Origin: Thermoproteota archaeon
Lineage (GTDB): Archaea; Korarchaeota; Korarchaeia; Korarchaeales; Korarchaeaceae
NCBI GenBank assembly: GCA_027491395.1
Contig: JAOZFI010000023.1
Span: 1 to 41,439, forward strand
Length of the DNA stretch: 41,439 bases
Direction of reading: 5' to 3'
The notes under the pieces: generated by a model
Seen by the model: only the letters and a program-made list of their open reading frames with translations
Told to the model about the DNA's origin: nothing
Database searches by the model: none
Translations under genes and position numbers: made by a program
Part shown: positions 1 to 7,201 of the stretch, one piece after another
How positions within the stretch are numbered: position 1 is the stretch's first letter
Layout: each line of letters starts with the position of its first letter

Positions 1-190
1 CCCTCAGCCCGGTGACTTCTATCTCCTTGGAGCCAAGATTCCTAACGATCAGCCTCAAATCAACGCTCTCCCCTGGAGAAGCCTCTATGTAGGGGGGCTC
101 TATTAGGGCTGTGATGCTCTGAGAAACGAGTTGGGGGAGAGATAGCACGACGACTAACAGGAGGATGACCGCTAGACCATTTGATTTCAT
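1..190 (-). CDS. Secreted protein, N-terminal part (partial at window edge)
   Basis: An ORF reading leftward starts with ATG at 188-190 and stays open to the left edge (63 codons visible). The first about 25 residues (MKSNGLAVILLLVVVLSLPQ) have a Lys followed by a Leu/Val-rich core and look like a Sec signal peptide. The part after it, with an ASPGESVDLRLIVRNLGSKE stretch, matches the opening strands of CARDB/NEW3-type Ig-like beta-sandwich domains found in archaeal cell-surface proteins. A GAGG lies just upstream of the ATG and an AT-rich TTAACTTATT lies about 30 bp upstream. It is probably an S-layer or surface-associated protein. The function is unknown because most of the gene is outside the window. 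Confidence 0.7.
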   Translation of the reverse strand, partial: MKSNGLAVILLLVVVLSLPQLVSQSITALIEPPYIEASPGESVDLRLIVRNLGSKEIEVTGLR

Positions 191-261
191 ACGCCTCAGG
201 GTCACCGGTTCAGTAATAAGTTAACTTGTTCGCTTCTAAATCTCTTATTATAGATAGAGAT

Positions 262-822
262 CTAAGGGGTACAGATAACCCTCACATCAATCCCAAGCGC
301 TCCGCAGGCAAGACGTCTCTCCGGGGGCTCTTGACCTACGTGGTGTGCCTGTATACGGGACATATCCATATTCCCTAATCTAGGTAATCTTCTCCCCTGT
401 CAACGTACTCCTTCGCCTCTCTGAACAGCTCGGCATGTATTTCCTCAGCCTCTAAGGCCCATTTAAAGCTTGTGACAGCTCGCCTCTCTCCCTGAAGCTC
501 TGCCACTGATATATAGGTGGGATAAATCTCCTTAATCTCGTATTCCTCCCCCATAATCGCGAGCTCCAAGTTCTTGGAGGTACTCCCGGGACCGAAGGCA
601 CTCCGGCGACTACCTTCAAATCTCCTTTGAGCTCTGGCAGTGCGTCGAAGTGATTGTTTGCATGGACTCTCTCAGCATAGGCGATCGCCCTGAACAATCT
701 GGCGACGTTAGGAAAACCCTCCTTATTCGCCTTCTCGGCGAAGAGGACGTAGAGCATGTGGGCCATGGACTCTCCCCCGAAGGAGGAGGCCAGGGCTCCA
801 AAGTCATGGGCCTGACCAACAT
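262..822 (-). pseudogene. Rubrerythrin, decayed full-length pseudogene
   Basis: Rubrerythrin is a non-haem diiron peroxidase with a C-terminal rubredoxin domain. Reading leftward from ATG 822, pieces in shifted frames reconstruct the whole family in order: start segment MLVRPMTLE; first helix pair with GGESMAHMLYVLFAEKANKE and AYAERVHANNHF (about 795-590); second ferritin-like half with MGEEYEIKEIYPTYISVAEL and EAEEIHAELFREAKEY (582-380); and a rubredoxin remnant starting WICPV. Joining needs one missing base near 796, one at 585-590 (CCCGGG) and one near 330. Stops TAG occur at 375-377 and 336-338. Two of the four rubredoxin cysteines are gone (Tyr codon at 351-353, Arg codon at 313-315). 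The total of 187 codons equals a normal rubrerythrin. A TATA-like box at 848-856 sits about 26 bp before the old start, so ATG 822 was probably the original start. The gene is very likely inactive. Confidence 0.88.
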
Positions 823-847
823 CCCACCGGGGGATATAACCCCGTGA

Positions 848-856
848 TAATATAAG
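848..856 (-). promoter_or_regulatory. TATA-like box of the rubrerythrin pseudogene
   Basis: On the minus strand CTTATATTA is centred about 26-30 bp upstream of the ancestral ATG at 822, which would give a near-leaderless transcript. An imperfect inverted repeat GGGG-N6-CCCC (about 830-843) lies between the box and the start and could be an old operator. This is inferred from spacing only. Confidence 0.45.
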
Positions 857-868
857 TTTAACGAATGT

Positions 869-2176
869 TCATACGTAGAACTCTCTGGTAGCGCACCTCG
901 CTCCTCCGCCCCCGGCCTCTACCTGGGGTATGTCCACCTCGATCAGGTCGAGGCCCCACTCTCGCTCCAGATACTTGTTAGCATCCCTGTTAAAGGAGTC
1001 CACCACTATCTTCCCGTCTCCCAAGTTCAGACCGTTCACCATGGTGATCTCGCTGCCCACAGCTGGTATCTCGTCCACCGTGATACCCAAGTCCCTGAAC
1101 ACTTGGCCCAACTCCAATATCTCGAGGGACTCGCCGTACTTCACAAGTGAGTAGAACCCCATCCTGCCCGGGCTCACGAACGTCACGGGACCTGCGTGCA
1201 TCATCACAACATCGAGATGGACGGCCCCCGTCCGCCAATCTCTTATGTAGCCGGGTAGGGGAATTCCGTACATCTCGATATTCAGGCCTTGCGAGATGAG
1301 GAACTCTTGGAGTAATTTAAGAGTGGCTACATTACTCCCTCTAACTCCTATTCCGGTGAACAGAGCCTGTTTCCCTCCATCCCCCTCGATCAGTATGAAG
1401 TTCCCTCCCTCGGCCTTGGCCATGACGAGTAATTTGCCGTTACGCCACCACCTAGGCCTAAACACCGGAGTCAAGCCCTCCTTCTGAAAGAAGGATCTAG
1501 TGACCTCTTCCTCGCCCCTCCTTATGTCCAGCGCCATGTTCATCAGAATGGGCTGCTCGGACCACGCTACGCTGGGATCTCTGGGGTAGCCCAGCTTGGG
1601 CAGGGTCTTCTCGATGCTTACCCTGACGACCTCGTATCCCATCTCCTCCAGCACCTTGCCGGACTCGCCGGCCATGAAGACGGCCCTCGCCCCCTCCCCT
1701 CTTATGGCATCTGCCAATGCGGTCAGGTCCCTGACCCATCCGTCGAAGTCAGGAGCTGGATTTCCATCGTAGGCGGTTCTCTTCCACACCCATTTGGTCC
1801 ACTTTCCCTTAACCTCCTCCAAGTGGCGCCTCTCCGGCAGGGCCAGCGCCACATTGCTCTTCTTCGAGTCCTCAGCCCTCAATCTTACCTTCCTAGATAG
1901 TTCTCTAAGAAGAGATTCGGCACCAGATTTGACCTCATCAGGGGAGGAAGCTCCGGTAAGGGAGACCACGAGATCGACTGCAACGAATAGGTCCGAGTCC
2001 CGCAGATCTTCTACCCTTATTATCTCCATAGATGGTTGAGGTGGAATATCTTCACCATGGAAAACCTGAGAGTAGCTTCTCCTTATCACAGGGGGATCCG
2101 AAACCTCCTCTATGGCCGTACGTATAGATGCATCATCTTCGCTTACTAGTCGCTCTAATAGAGAACGAAAATTCAT
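869..2176 (-). CDS. Arginine deiminase/amidinotransferase superfamily protein
   Basis: The C-terminal 240 residues of this 435-residue protein carry the guanidino-group-modifying fold. YPRDPSV (Asp200), AEGGNF (Glu256), HLDVV (His320, Asp322) and GGGGARCAT (Cys428) correspond to the conserved acid, His and nucleophilic Cys of arginine deiminases, dimethylarginine hydrolases and glycine amidinotransferases. It probably hydrolyses or transfers an amidino group from arginine or a related compound. The first about 150 residues have no match I recognise and are longer than in DDAH-type enzymes. No carbamate kinase or ornithine transcarbamylase gene lies nearby, so a classical arginine deiminase pathway is not supported. 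A TATA-like CCTAAAACT at about 2211-2219 fits a short leader. The substrate is unknown. Confidence 0.8.
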   Translation of the reverse strand: MNFRSLLERLVSEDDASIRTAIEEVSDPPVIRRSYSQVFHGEDIPPQPSMEIIRVEDLRDSDLFVAVDLVVSLTGASSPDEVKSGAESLLRELSRKVRLRAEDSKKSNVALALPERRHLEEVKGKWTKWVWKRTAYDGNPAPDFDGWVRDLTALADAIRGEGARAVFMAGESGKVLEEMGYEVVRVSIEKTLPKLGYPRDPSVAWSEQPILMNMALDIRRGEEEVTRSFFQKEGLTPVFRPRWWRNGKLLVMAKAEGGNFILIEGDGGKQALFTGIGVRGSNVATLKLLQEFLISQGLNIEMYGIPLPGYIRDWRTGAVHLDVVMMHAGPVTFVSPGRMGFYSLVKYGESLEILELGQVFRDLGITVDEIPAVGSEITMVNGLNLGDGKIVVDSFNRDANKYLEREWGLDLIEVDIPQVEAGGGGARCATREFYV

Positions 2177-2297
2177 AAGAAGCCGCAGAGGGTGATACTG
2201 AAAAGGATTGAGTTTTAGGTTCCCTAGCTCGGTAAAACGTTGGAGTGTCTCTATCTATAGACAGGGGTGTTAATTAGCTCGTATCTTGAGACCACTA

Positions 2298-2459
2298 CTA
2301 GACGCAGAGGTCGGTCATGGTTTGGGGGATATTGCCATCTTCATCTTCCCACCAAATCTGGGATCGCCTAATGACCTCGCTTAGTTCCAAGGGCGCTGCG
2401 AGAACCGCTGGACCATTAGTGGTTAACTTTAATATAAAAGAACTTGCTTTCTTTACCAT
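2298..2459 (-). CDS. Possible small protein, 53 aa, unknown
   Basis: An ORF of 53 codons starts with ATG at 2457-2459 and ends with TAG at 2298-2300, filling most of the gap between the amidinotransferase-fold gene and the AbiE-like pair. The product begins MVKKASSF and contains a Trp/acid-rich stretch IRRSQIWWEDEDGN. Its ATG faces the start of the regulator gene inside the palindrome CATATATG (2457-2464). No well-placed ribosome binding site is visible; a GGAGG is about 18 bases upstream. The probable promoter of the divergent regulator lies inside it. It may be a chance ORF, and I recognise no family. Confidence 0.27.
   Translation of the reverse strand: MVKKASSFILKLTTNGPAVLAAPLELSEVIRRSQIWWEDEDGNIPQTMTDLCV
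2428..2440 (+). promoter_or_regulatory. TATA box for the AbiEi-like gene
   Basis: TTTAATATAAAAG is centred about 26 bp upstream of ATG 2462. This predicts a transcript starting at or next to the ATG (leaderless) and argues against the upstream TTG at 2444 as the start. Confidence 0.6.
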
Positions 2460-2461
2460 AT

Positions 2462-3103
2462 ATGGGAATAGATGAGTCCTCCCTCTTCCTCATATGGCTC
2501 GCCCTTAGGGGACCCCTGACCCCTTCTAGAGCTGCTATTGAGGCGTCTTTACCTAAAACTACTGTCTATAGAAAGATAAAGGAGCTTGAGAATAGGGGAT
2601 GGCTCAGAAAAGAGGAAAATGCCTATATCTCCACCGAAAGGGCCGAGATTCTGGGCAGAATGGAGGTCAAGGATATACTGGGTGTCTTTCATGTAGAGAA
2701 ACTGTTTGAGAAGGCCGTTCGTCTCCAGACTGGTAGCTGGAAGAGATCAATGGAGCTCCTCAAGGAGAAGAGCAGGGGAGGCGATTTCGTGCTGTGCTAC
2801 GAAACAGCTGCTTATATCAGGACCGGGTTCCAGACACCATCCGCAGCCTTCGCTTATGTTAGAGAGTCCGACATGGAGAGATGGACCTCTCTAGGAAGGA
2901 AGGCTAGCAAGCTGGCTGATCTCGTCCTCATACCGGTCCGGGAACTACCGACTAGTGAAATTATATCAGGTTGGCCCGTGGTAACGGAGGAAAGGCTGAA
3001 GCTTGAGCTTATCACATGGTTAGGGAGGGGAGTACTGGATCTGGCGGCACTCGGAGGGGAGATCCCCACGGTCGTGGAGGAGATGACTGATGTCATCTAT
3101 TGA
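2462..3103 (+). CDS. Winged-helix regulator, AbiEi antitoxin-like
   Basis: This 213-residue protein has an N-terminal winged helix (about residues 10-65; recognition segment ASLPKTTVYRKIKELENRGW) and a C-terminal alpha/beta region ending in LELITWLGRGVLDLAALGGE. That arrangement resembles AbiEi-type antitoxins of the type IV AbiE family, which repress their own operon. ATG 2462 is preferred because the TATA box at 2428-2440 gives a leaderless start; an upstream TTG (2444) would lie before the predicted transcription start. It overlaps the next gene, a nucleotidyltransferase, by 14 bp, so the two are translationally coupled. The HTH is clear. The AbiEi assignment rests on domain order and the partner gene and is moderate. 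Confidence 0.72.
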   Translation: MGIDESSLFLIWLALRGPLTPSRAAIEASLPKTTVYRKIKELENRGWLRKEENAYISTERAEILGRMEVKDILGVFHVEKLFEKAVRLQTGSWKRSMELLKEKSRGGDFVLCYETAAYIRTGFQTPSAAFAYVRESDMERWTSLGRKASKLADLVLIPVRELPTSEIISGWPVVTEERLKLELITWLGRGVLDLAALGGEIPTVVEEMTDVIY

Positions 3104-3674
3104 TGATTTCCTGTCCGTGGCGGAGGAAAGGAGGGTCAGATACGCCCTAATGGGTGCCCTAGCGATATCAGCCATAAGAACCTTCAGGACCACTCATGAT
3201 GTGGATGTGGCTGTGCACCCGGCAGATCTCTGGAAGCTCAAGCGGGGTTTATCGAGCTTGGGCTACGTGTTGGTGGAGAACCCTCGCCTCGGAAAGCTCG
3301 AATTTAAGCACAGGGTGAAAGGGGATATAGATGTATACGTGGACAAGATCTCCGGTTTGAGTGTGAAGCAGCTTCTCAATAGAGCTGTGGAAGCAGAGAT
3401 TGATGGAAGGAGGGTGTGGGTCATATCACCTGAGGATGCCCTCCTGCTTAAGGCCCTAGCCCGCAGAGAGAGGGACCTCGCTGACATAGCGGTCATACTC
3501 ATCGAGGTCGGGGACAGGATCGACTGGGAGTATGTGAAAACTCTGAGCAGCGAGCTGAATCTTGACCTGAAGGAAGTTCTGAGGAGGAGCATTGAGAGAC
3601 TGCCCGTCTCGGTGGACAATCCGCCCAAGGTCAGGAAAATTCTTAGGAGATTGGTAGATAATATGTTAAGGTGA
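3090..3674 (+). CDS. Nucleotidyltransferase, AbiEii/DUF6036-like toxin candidate
   Basis: A 194-residue minimal nucleotidyltransferase of the Pol-beta fold. MGALAISAIRTFRTTHDVDV supplies the conserved Gly and the paired Asp residues (Asp37, Asp39), with a further acidic strand GDIDVYVDK (about 79-85) for metal binding. The later SPEDALLLKALARRERDLAD motif is typical of AbiEii/DUF6036 proteins. Members of this family act as toxins that add nucleotides to RNA, often tRNA. An excellent Shine-Dalgarno GGAGGAG (3076-3082) inside the preceding gene precedes ATG 3090 by 7 bases. With the regulator it forms a two-gene operon resembling a type IV toxin-antitoxin module. It could instead be a housekeeping nucleotidyltransferase pair. 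Confidence 0.75.
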   Translation: MSSIDDFLSVAEERRVRYALMGALAISAIRTFRTTHDVDVAVHPADLWKLKRGLSSLGYVLVENPRLGKLEFKHRVKGDIDVYVDKISGLSVKQLLNRAVEAEIDGRRVWVISPEDALLLKALARRERDLADIAVILIEVGDRIDWEYVKTLSSELNLDLKEVLRRSIERLPVSVDNPPKVRKILRRLVDNMLR

Positions 3675-3804
3675 TTTACAGTTTCCCATGCTCGAAGAAT
3701 TTAGACGGGCGAGTGTAGTATTTTTCAGCGTTAAATGAGATGAGGAAGGTTTGATCCAGTGGTGAACGCGTAGATCGGCAAGAAGAAAAGAAAGTAAGGA
3801 AGAT
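3675..3804. other. Intergenic region, no gene seen
   Basis: A 130-bp tail-to-tail gap between the nucleotidyltransferase and the leftward aminotransferase. It contains a short T-run (TATTTTT, about 3719-3725) that could help termination of the rightward transcript and an A/G-rich stretch (about 3780-3804) whose complement is T/C-rich on the leftward strand. No coding or RNA signal was seen. Confidence 0.4.
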
Positions 3805-5166
3805 TTAGGCGGGTCTCATGAACTTGGCGGCCTCTTTGAAGGCTTCTATGGCCCTCTCTATGTCCTCCTTGGTGTGAACCACGCTGACGGTCCACTCGTC
3901 GTCACTTACCACGGGCTCTATGAACACCCCCCTGTTCATCATCGCTATCCAATAGCGCCACCAAGCAGCATCGTCCTGCTGGTAGAATGTTGGCAGGTCC
4001 ACCACCGGTTCTGTCGCACCCGGGTATATGTGACCGTTCGGACCTATCCACTGGACCACTGCGGGTATCCTGTAGTCGTCCACTATGTCTTGGAATGCCC
4101 TGCTGAGCTCGTCGCAGAGCCTGTGAGCCCTCGGGTAGGCATCAATGGTCAGGACCTTCGTGAGGGTCGCCAGAGCTGCGGCCATCACCAGCCTATTGGC
4201 GTTGAACGTGCCAGCATGAACGGCGTTGTGCGGACCCACGACGGACATGATCTCCTCCTTCCCCATGATCGCCGATACAGGGAAGCCACCGCCTATGCTC
4301 TTCGCCGTCACCGCCAGATCTGGCTTTATGCCGAAGAACTCCGCCGCCCCACCGGGCGCGAGTTTAACACCGGTCTTCACCTCATCGAAAATCAGGAGGG
4401 CCCCGTACTCCTCGGTGAGCTTCCTTAACCCTTCGAGGAAGCCCGGCTTAGGGGGCACGACACCAATGTTCATGGCCACAGGCTCCACTATGACGGCAGC
4501 TATCTCCTCCTCATGCATCTTGAACAGCCTCTCCACGGAGTTTAGGTCATTGTATCTAGCTATCAGGACTGACTCCAGAGTGGTGCCTGGTATCCCCGGA
4601 CCTACGGGTATCCTCCTCGGGAACTTCCTGCCCATCTGACCGGGAGGCGACTTTATGCTCACCAAGACGTAGTCGTGAGCCCCGTGATAGTTCCCCTCGA
4701 ACTTCACTATCTTGTCCTTGCCGGTGTACGCCCTAGCTATCCTTATGGCGTGCATCGTCGCCTCAGCTCCCGAGTTGCTGAACCTCACCTTATCAAGACC
4801 CCATCTCCTAGCCAGCTCCTTCGCGACGAGTCTGGCCTCTGGCACATCCGTCCCGAAGGCAGTTCCTTCTTGTATCACCTCCTGAACCGCCTCAACCACC
4901 GCTGGATGGCTGTGGCCCGAGAACACCGCACCCATGGCGAGGTTGAGGTCCACGTACTCGTTGCCGTCAACATCCCAGACCTTTCCACCCTTACCCTTGG
5001 CTATATAGATAGGATAGGGCTCGAAGAACCTCATATTGCTGTTTACACCATGAGGTACGTACTTTCGAGCCTCTCTAAAGATCTGTTCGGACCTACGGGT
5101 CCTCTCCGTGTACCTACCGAGTTCCTCGGAGAAGAAGTCGGGGACTTCCCCTAACCAGCCAGCCAA
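3805..5166 (-). CDS. Class III aminotransferase, GSA-aminomutase-like
   Basis: A PLP enzyme of 453 residues. SNSGAEATMHAIRIARAYTG and KFEGNYHGAHD bind the cofactor phosphate and ring, LLIFDEVKTG gives the pyridine-N Asp261, and TAKSIGGGFPVSA supplies Lys289 for the Schiff base. The sequence is closest to glutamate-1-semialdehyde 2,1-aminomutase (HemL), but no haem-pathway gene is nearby. It is divergent from a tungsten aldehyde oxidoreductase and close to a polyamine-type importer, so I infer that it moves an amino group on an imported amine or amino acid, perhaps producing a semialdehyde. Relatives also include beta-amino-acid transaminases. The start is TTG 5164-5166, with GGTGGT just upstream. 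Confidence 0.85.
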   Translation of the reverse strand: MAGWLGEVPDFFSEELGRYTERTRRSEQIFREARKYVPHGVNSNMRFFEPYPIYIAKGKGGKVWDVDGNEYVDLNLAMGAVFSGHSHPAVVEAVQEVIQEGTAFGTDVPEARLVAKELARRWGLDKVRFSNSGAEATMHAIRIARAYTGKDKIVKFEGNYHGAHDYVLVSIKSPPGQMGRKFPRRIPVGPGIPGTTLESVLIARYNDLNSVERLFKMHEEEIAAVIVEPVAMNIGVVPPKPGFLEGLRKLTEEYGALLIFDEVKTGVKLAPGGAAEFFGIKPDLAVTAKSIGGGFPVSAIMGKEEIMSVVGPHNAVHAGTFNANRLVMAAALATLTKVLTIDAYPRAHRLCDELSRAFQDIVDDYRIPAVVQWIGPNGHIYPGATEPVVDLPTFYQQDDAAWWRYWIAMMNRGVFIEPVVSDDEWTVSVVHTKEDIERAIEAFKEAAKFMRPA

Positions 5167-5196
5167 AGTACCACCAACGCTAGGCCCACCAGATCC

Positions 5197-5204
5197 TTAT
5201 AAAA
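5197..5204. promoter_or_regulatory. Possible shared TATA box of divergent aminotransferase/AOR genes
   Basis: CTTATAAA(A) is the main TATA-like element in the 87-bp divergent region. Rightward it gives a start of transcription near 5225-5229 and a leader with a GAGGT Shine-Dalgarno. Leftward (TTTTATAAG) it lies about 33 bp from TTG 5166. It may serve both directions. A second AT-rich stretch GTTTATTAG (5218-5226) is an alternative for the rightward gene. Confidence 0.45.
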
Positions 5205-5253
5205 CCTAGCCTCAGAGTTTATTAGAGAGCGATACGCCATGAGGTAGGTGAAC

Positions 5254-7062
5254 ATGGTAGCCCCGTATGCAGGAAAGGTTTTGAGGGTAGACCTATCCGA
5301 GAATAAAATAGTTGTTGAGAACACAAGGAGGGATTGGGCCGCTCTCTACCTTGGAGGAAGGGGTTTGGGAATAAGGTATCTTTATGAGGAAGTTCCGCCG
5401 TCCACAGGAGCCCTCTGGCCTGAAAACAAGATTATAATTGCTACTGGGCCGCTGACCGGGACCGTGGCCCCTCTCACCGGAAGGTTCACAGTAGTTACCA
5501 AATCACCGAAAACGGGAACGTTGAATGACAGTTATGTGGGAGGCGCCTTCGGTCCCGAGCTCAAGTACGCGGGATACGACCTTATGATAGTTCAGGGGAA
5601 GGCGGAGAAACCCGTCTACATATCTGTTAAAGATGGAGAGGTAGAGATAAGGGATGCTAGCCATCTCTGGGGGAAAGCAATACCGGAAGCCACCGAGGAG
5701 TTGAAGAATGATCACGGCAGGTTGGCTAGGACACTGGTGATAGGACCTGCAGGGGAGAACCTCAGCTACATGGCCTCCGCGGTGGTCGATGAGCACTTCA
5801 TTGCGGGCAGGGGAGGTGTGGGTGCTGTATTCGGATCTAAGAAGCTCAAGGGAATAGTGGTAGAGGCGAGCGAGAGGAGCATAGACTTCCCCAATCCCGC
5901 GAGGTTCAGGGAGACCGTAGCTAGGTTGATGAAGGAGAGCGTGCTCACCGAGACGAACCTCTGGGCTAGGACCGATGGAACCCCCGTCATAGTGGATCTC
6001 AGCAATAATGTGGGTGCTCTGCCACACCTCAATTTCAGGGAGGGCTACTATGAGTACGCGAACTACATAAATACTGATGTGGTGAAGGCCAAGCTCGACA
6101 GCAGGTTCGCCTGTCACTCGTGCCCGCTCGCCTGCAAGAGAAAGATTAAGACGAGGAGAGGGGTGATAAAGGCCCCCGAGTACGAGACGATAGGGATGAT
6201 GGGGTCGAACCTCTCCCTCAAGGACATGGATGAACTGGCCCACCTTGGAGAGCTCGCCGATCAGTTAGGCCTAGACACCATAAGTCTCGGAGCCACCCTG
6301 AGCTTCCTACTCGAGATAAGGGAGAGGGGAATAATTACGGATGAGGAGATAGGGTTCCATGTGGACTGGGGCGAGCCTGAGGCCTTGGCCAAGCTGGTGA
6401 GGATGATAGCTTACAGGGAGGGCATCGGCAATACCTTGGCTGATGGGGTGAAGAGGGCCGCCGAGAGGATAGGGAAAGACAGCGAGAGATACGCAATGCA
6501 CATAAAGGGATCTGAGATCCCCGCCTATGATCCTAGATCGAGCTGGGGAATGGCCTTAGCCTACGCCACCTCAGATAGGGGGGCCTGCCACCTCAGGGCT
6601 TGGACCATAGCGAGCGAGGCCTTCGGAGACATACCGCCCCTCACCTTCGAGGGTAAGGCCAAGCTTACCAAGGACCTGCAGGACCTGAACAGCGTAAAGT
6701 GGAGCCTGATCATCTGCGACTTCTGGATCGTCGGGTACAGGGAAATGGCGGATCTGCTCAGCGCCACGCTGGATGTGGACTTCAAGGAATCCTACCTGCA
6801 GGAAGTGGGGGAGAGGATCTGGAACCTCTCCAGGATGTATAACGTGCGAGCCGGTTTCAAGAGGCAGGACGACTATCCACCCGACAGGTTCTTCGAGGAA
6901 GCGCACACCAAGGGCCCGATAAAGGGGGTCAAGCTCTCGAGGGAGGAGTACGAGAAGGCCCTTGACGAGTACTACCAGCTCAGAGGATGGGACAGGGAGG
7001 GTGTGCCTCTCAGAGAAACCCTCGACAGGCTGGAACTCTCGAGAGATCTCGGGCTCTCTTGA
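5254..7062 (+). CDS. aor: Tungsten aldehyde:ferredoxin oxidoreductase
   Basis: The family oxidises aldehydes to carboxylic acids and passes two electrons to ferredoxin, using a tungsten bis-pyranopterin and one [4Fe-4S] cluster. The 602-residue protein has the expected length. The cluster ligands appear as FACHSCPLACKR (Cys287, Cys290, Cys294) and IICDFW (Cys488), close to Cys288/291/295/494 of the Pyrococcus enzyme. The N-terminal domain with LGGRGLGIRYLYEEVP and GPLTGT, and the GPAGE segment, are typical pterin-binding parts. ATG 5254 is chosen because GAGGT (5241-5245) is 8 bases upstream; an in-frame GTG at 5248 is too close to that site. It is divergent from the aminotransferase, suggesting oxidation of a semialdehyde made by that enzyme. 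Substrate specificity cannot be read from sequence. Confidence 0.93.
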   Translation: MVAPYAGKVLRVDLSENKIVVENTRRDWAALYLGGRGLGIRYLYEEVPPSTGALWPENKIIIATGPLTGTVAPLTGRFTVVTKSPKTGTLNDSYVGGAFGPELKYAGYDLMIVQGKAEKPVYISVKDGEVEIRDASHLWGKAIPEATEELKNDHGRLARTLVIGPAGENLSYMASAVVDEHFIAGRGGVGAVFGSKKLKGIVVEASERSIDFPNPARFRETVARLMKESVLTETNLWARTDGTPVIVDLSNNVGALPHLNFREGYYEYANYINTDVVKAKLDSRFACHSCPLACKRKIKTRRGVIKAPEYETIGMMGSNLSLKDMDELAHLGELADQLGLDTISLGATLSFLLEIRERGIITDEEIGFHVDWGEPEALAKLVRMIAYREGIGNTLADGVKRAAERIGKDSERYAMHIKGSEIPAYDPRSSWGMALAYATSDRGACHLRAWTIASEAFGDIPPLTFEGKAKLTKDLQDLNSVKWSLIICDFWIVGYREMADLLSATLDVDFKESYLQEVGERIWNLSRMYNVRAGFKRQDDYPPDRFFEEAHTKGPIKGVKLSREEYEKALDEYYQLRGWDREGVPLRETLDRLELSRDLGLS

Positions 7063-7172
7063 GTTCCCTCACTGAACCTTCCAACCTCCCAAATTTTTGC
7101 GGTGATCTAGCTTCGGACCTATCTGTCAATTCTTTTTCCTGAAGGTACAGGGCCTCAGACATCCGAAAAATC

Positions 7173-7182
7173 AAAATATAAG
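7173..7182 (+). promoter_or_regulatory. TATA box of the potABC operon
   Basis: AAAATATAAG is centred about 24 bp upstream of ATG 7202, predicting a leaderless mRNA for the first gene of the transporter operon. It also shows that the operon is transcribed separately from the AOR gene. Confidence 0.62.
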
Positions 7183-7201
7183 CCCCTGTTGGGACTCTGA
7201 G

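Noticed and set aside
3874-4428. Long plus-strand frames opposite the aminotransferase (also 4675-5154)
   Set aside because: They are shadows of the PLP enzyme, whose full set of motifs is on the minus strand.
3805-5166. Calling the aminotransferase hemL for haem synthesis
   Set aside because: Sequence similarity to HemL is strong, but no other haem gene is present and the neighbours are amine transport and aldehyde oxidation genes, so a haem role is not supported.
5503-6243. A 246-codon minus-strand frame inside AOR
   Set aside because: AOR cluster ligands and pterin motifs on the plus strand settle the coding frame; the antisense product shows no family pattern.
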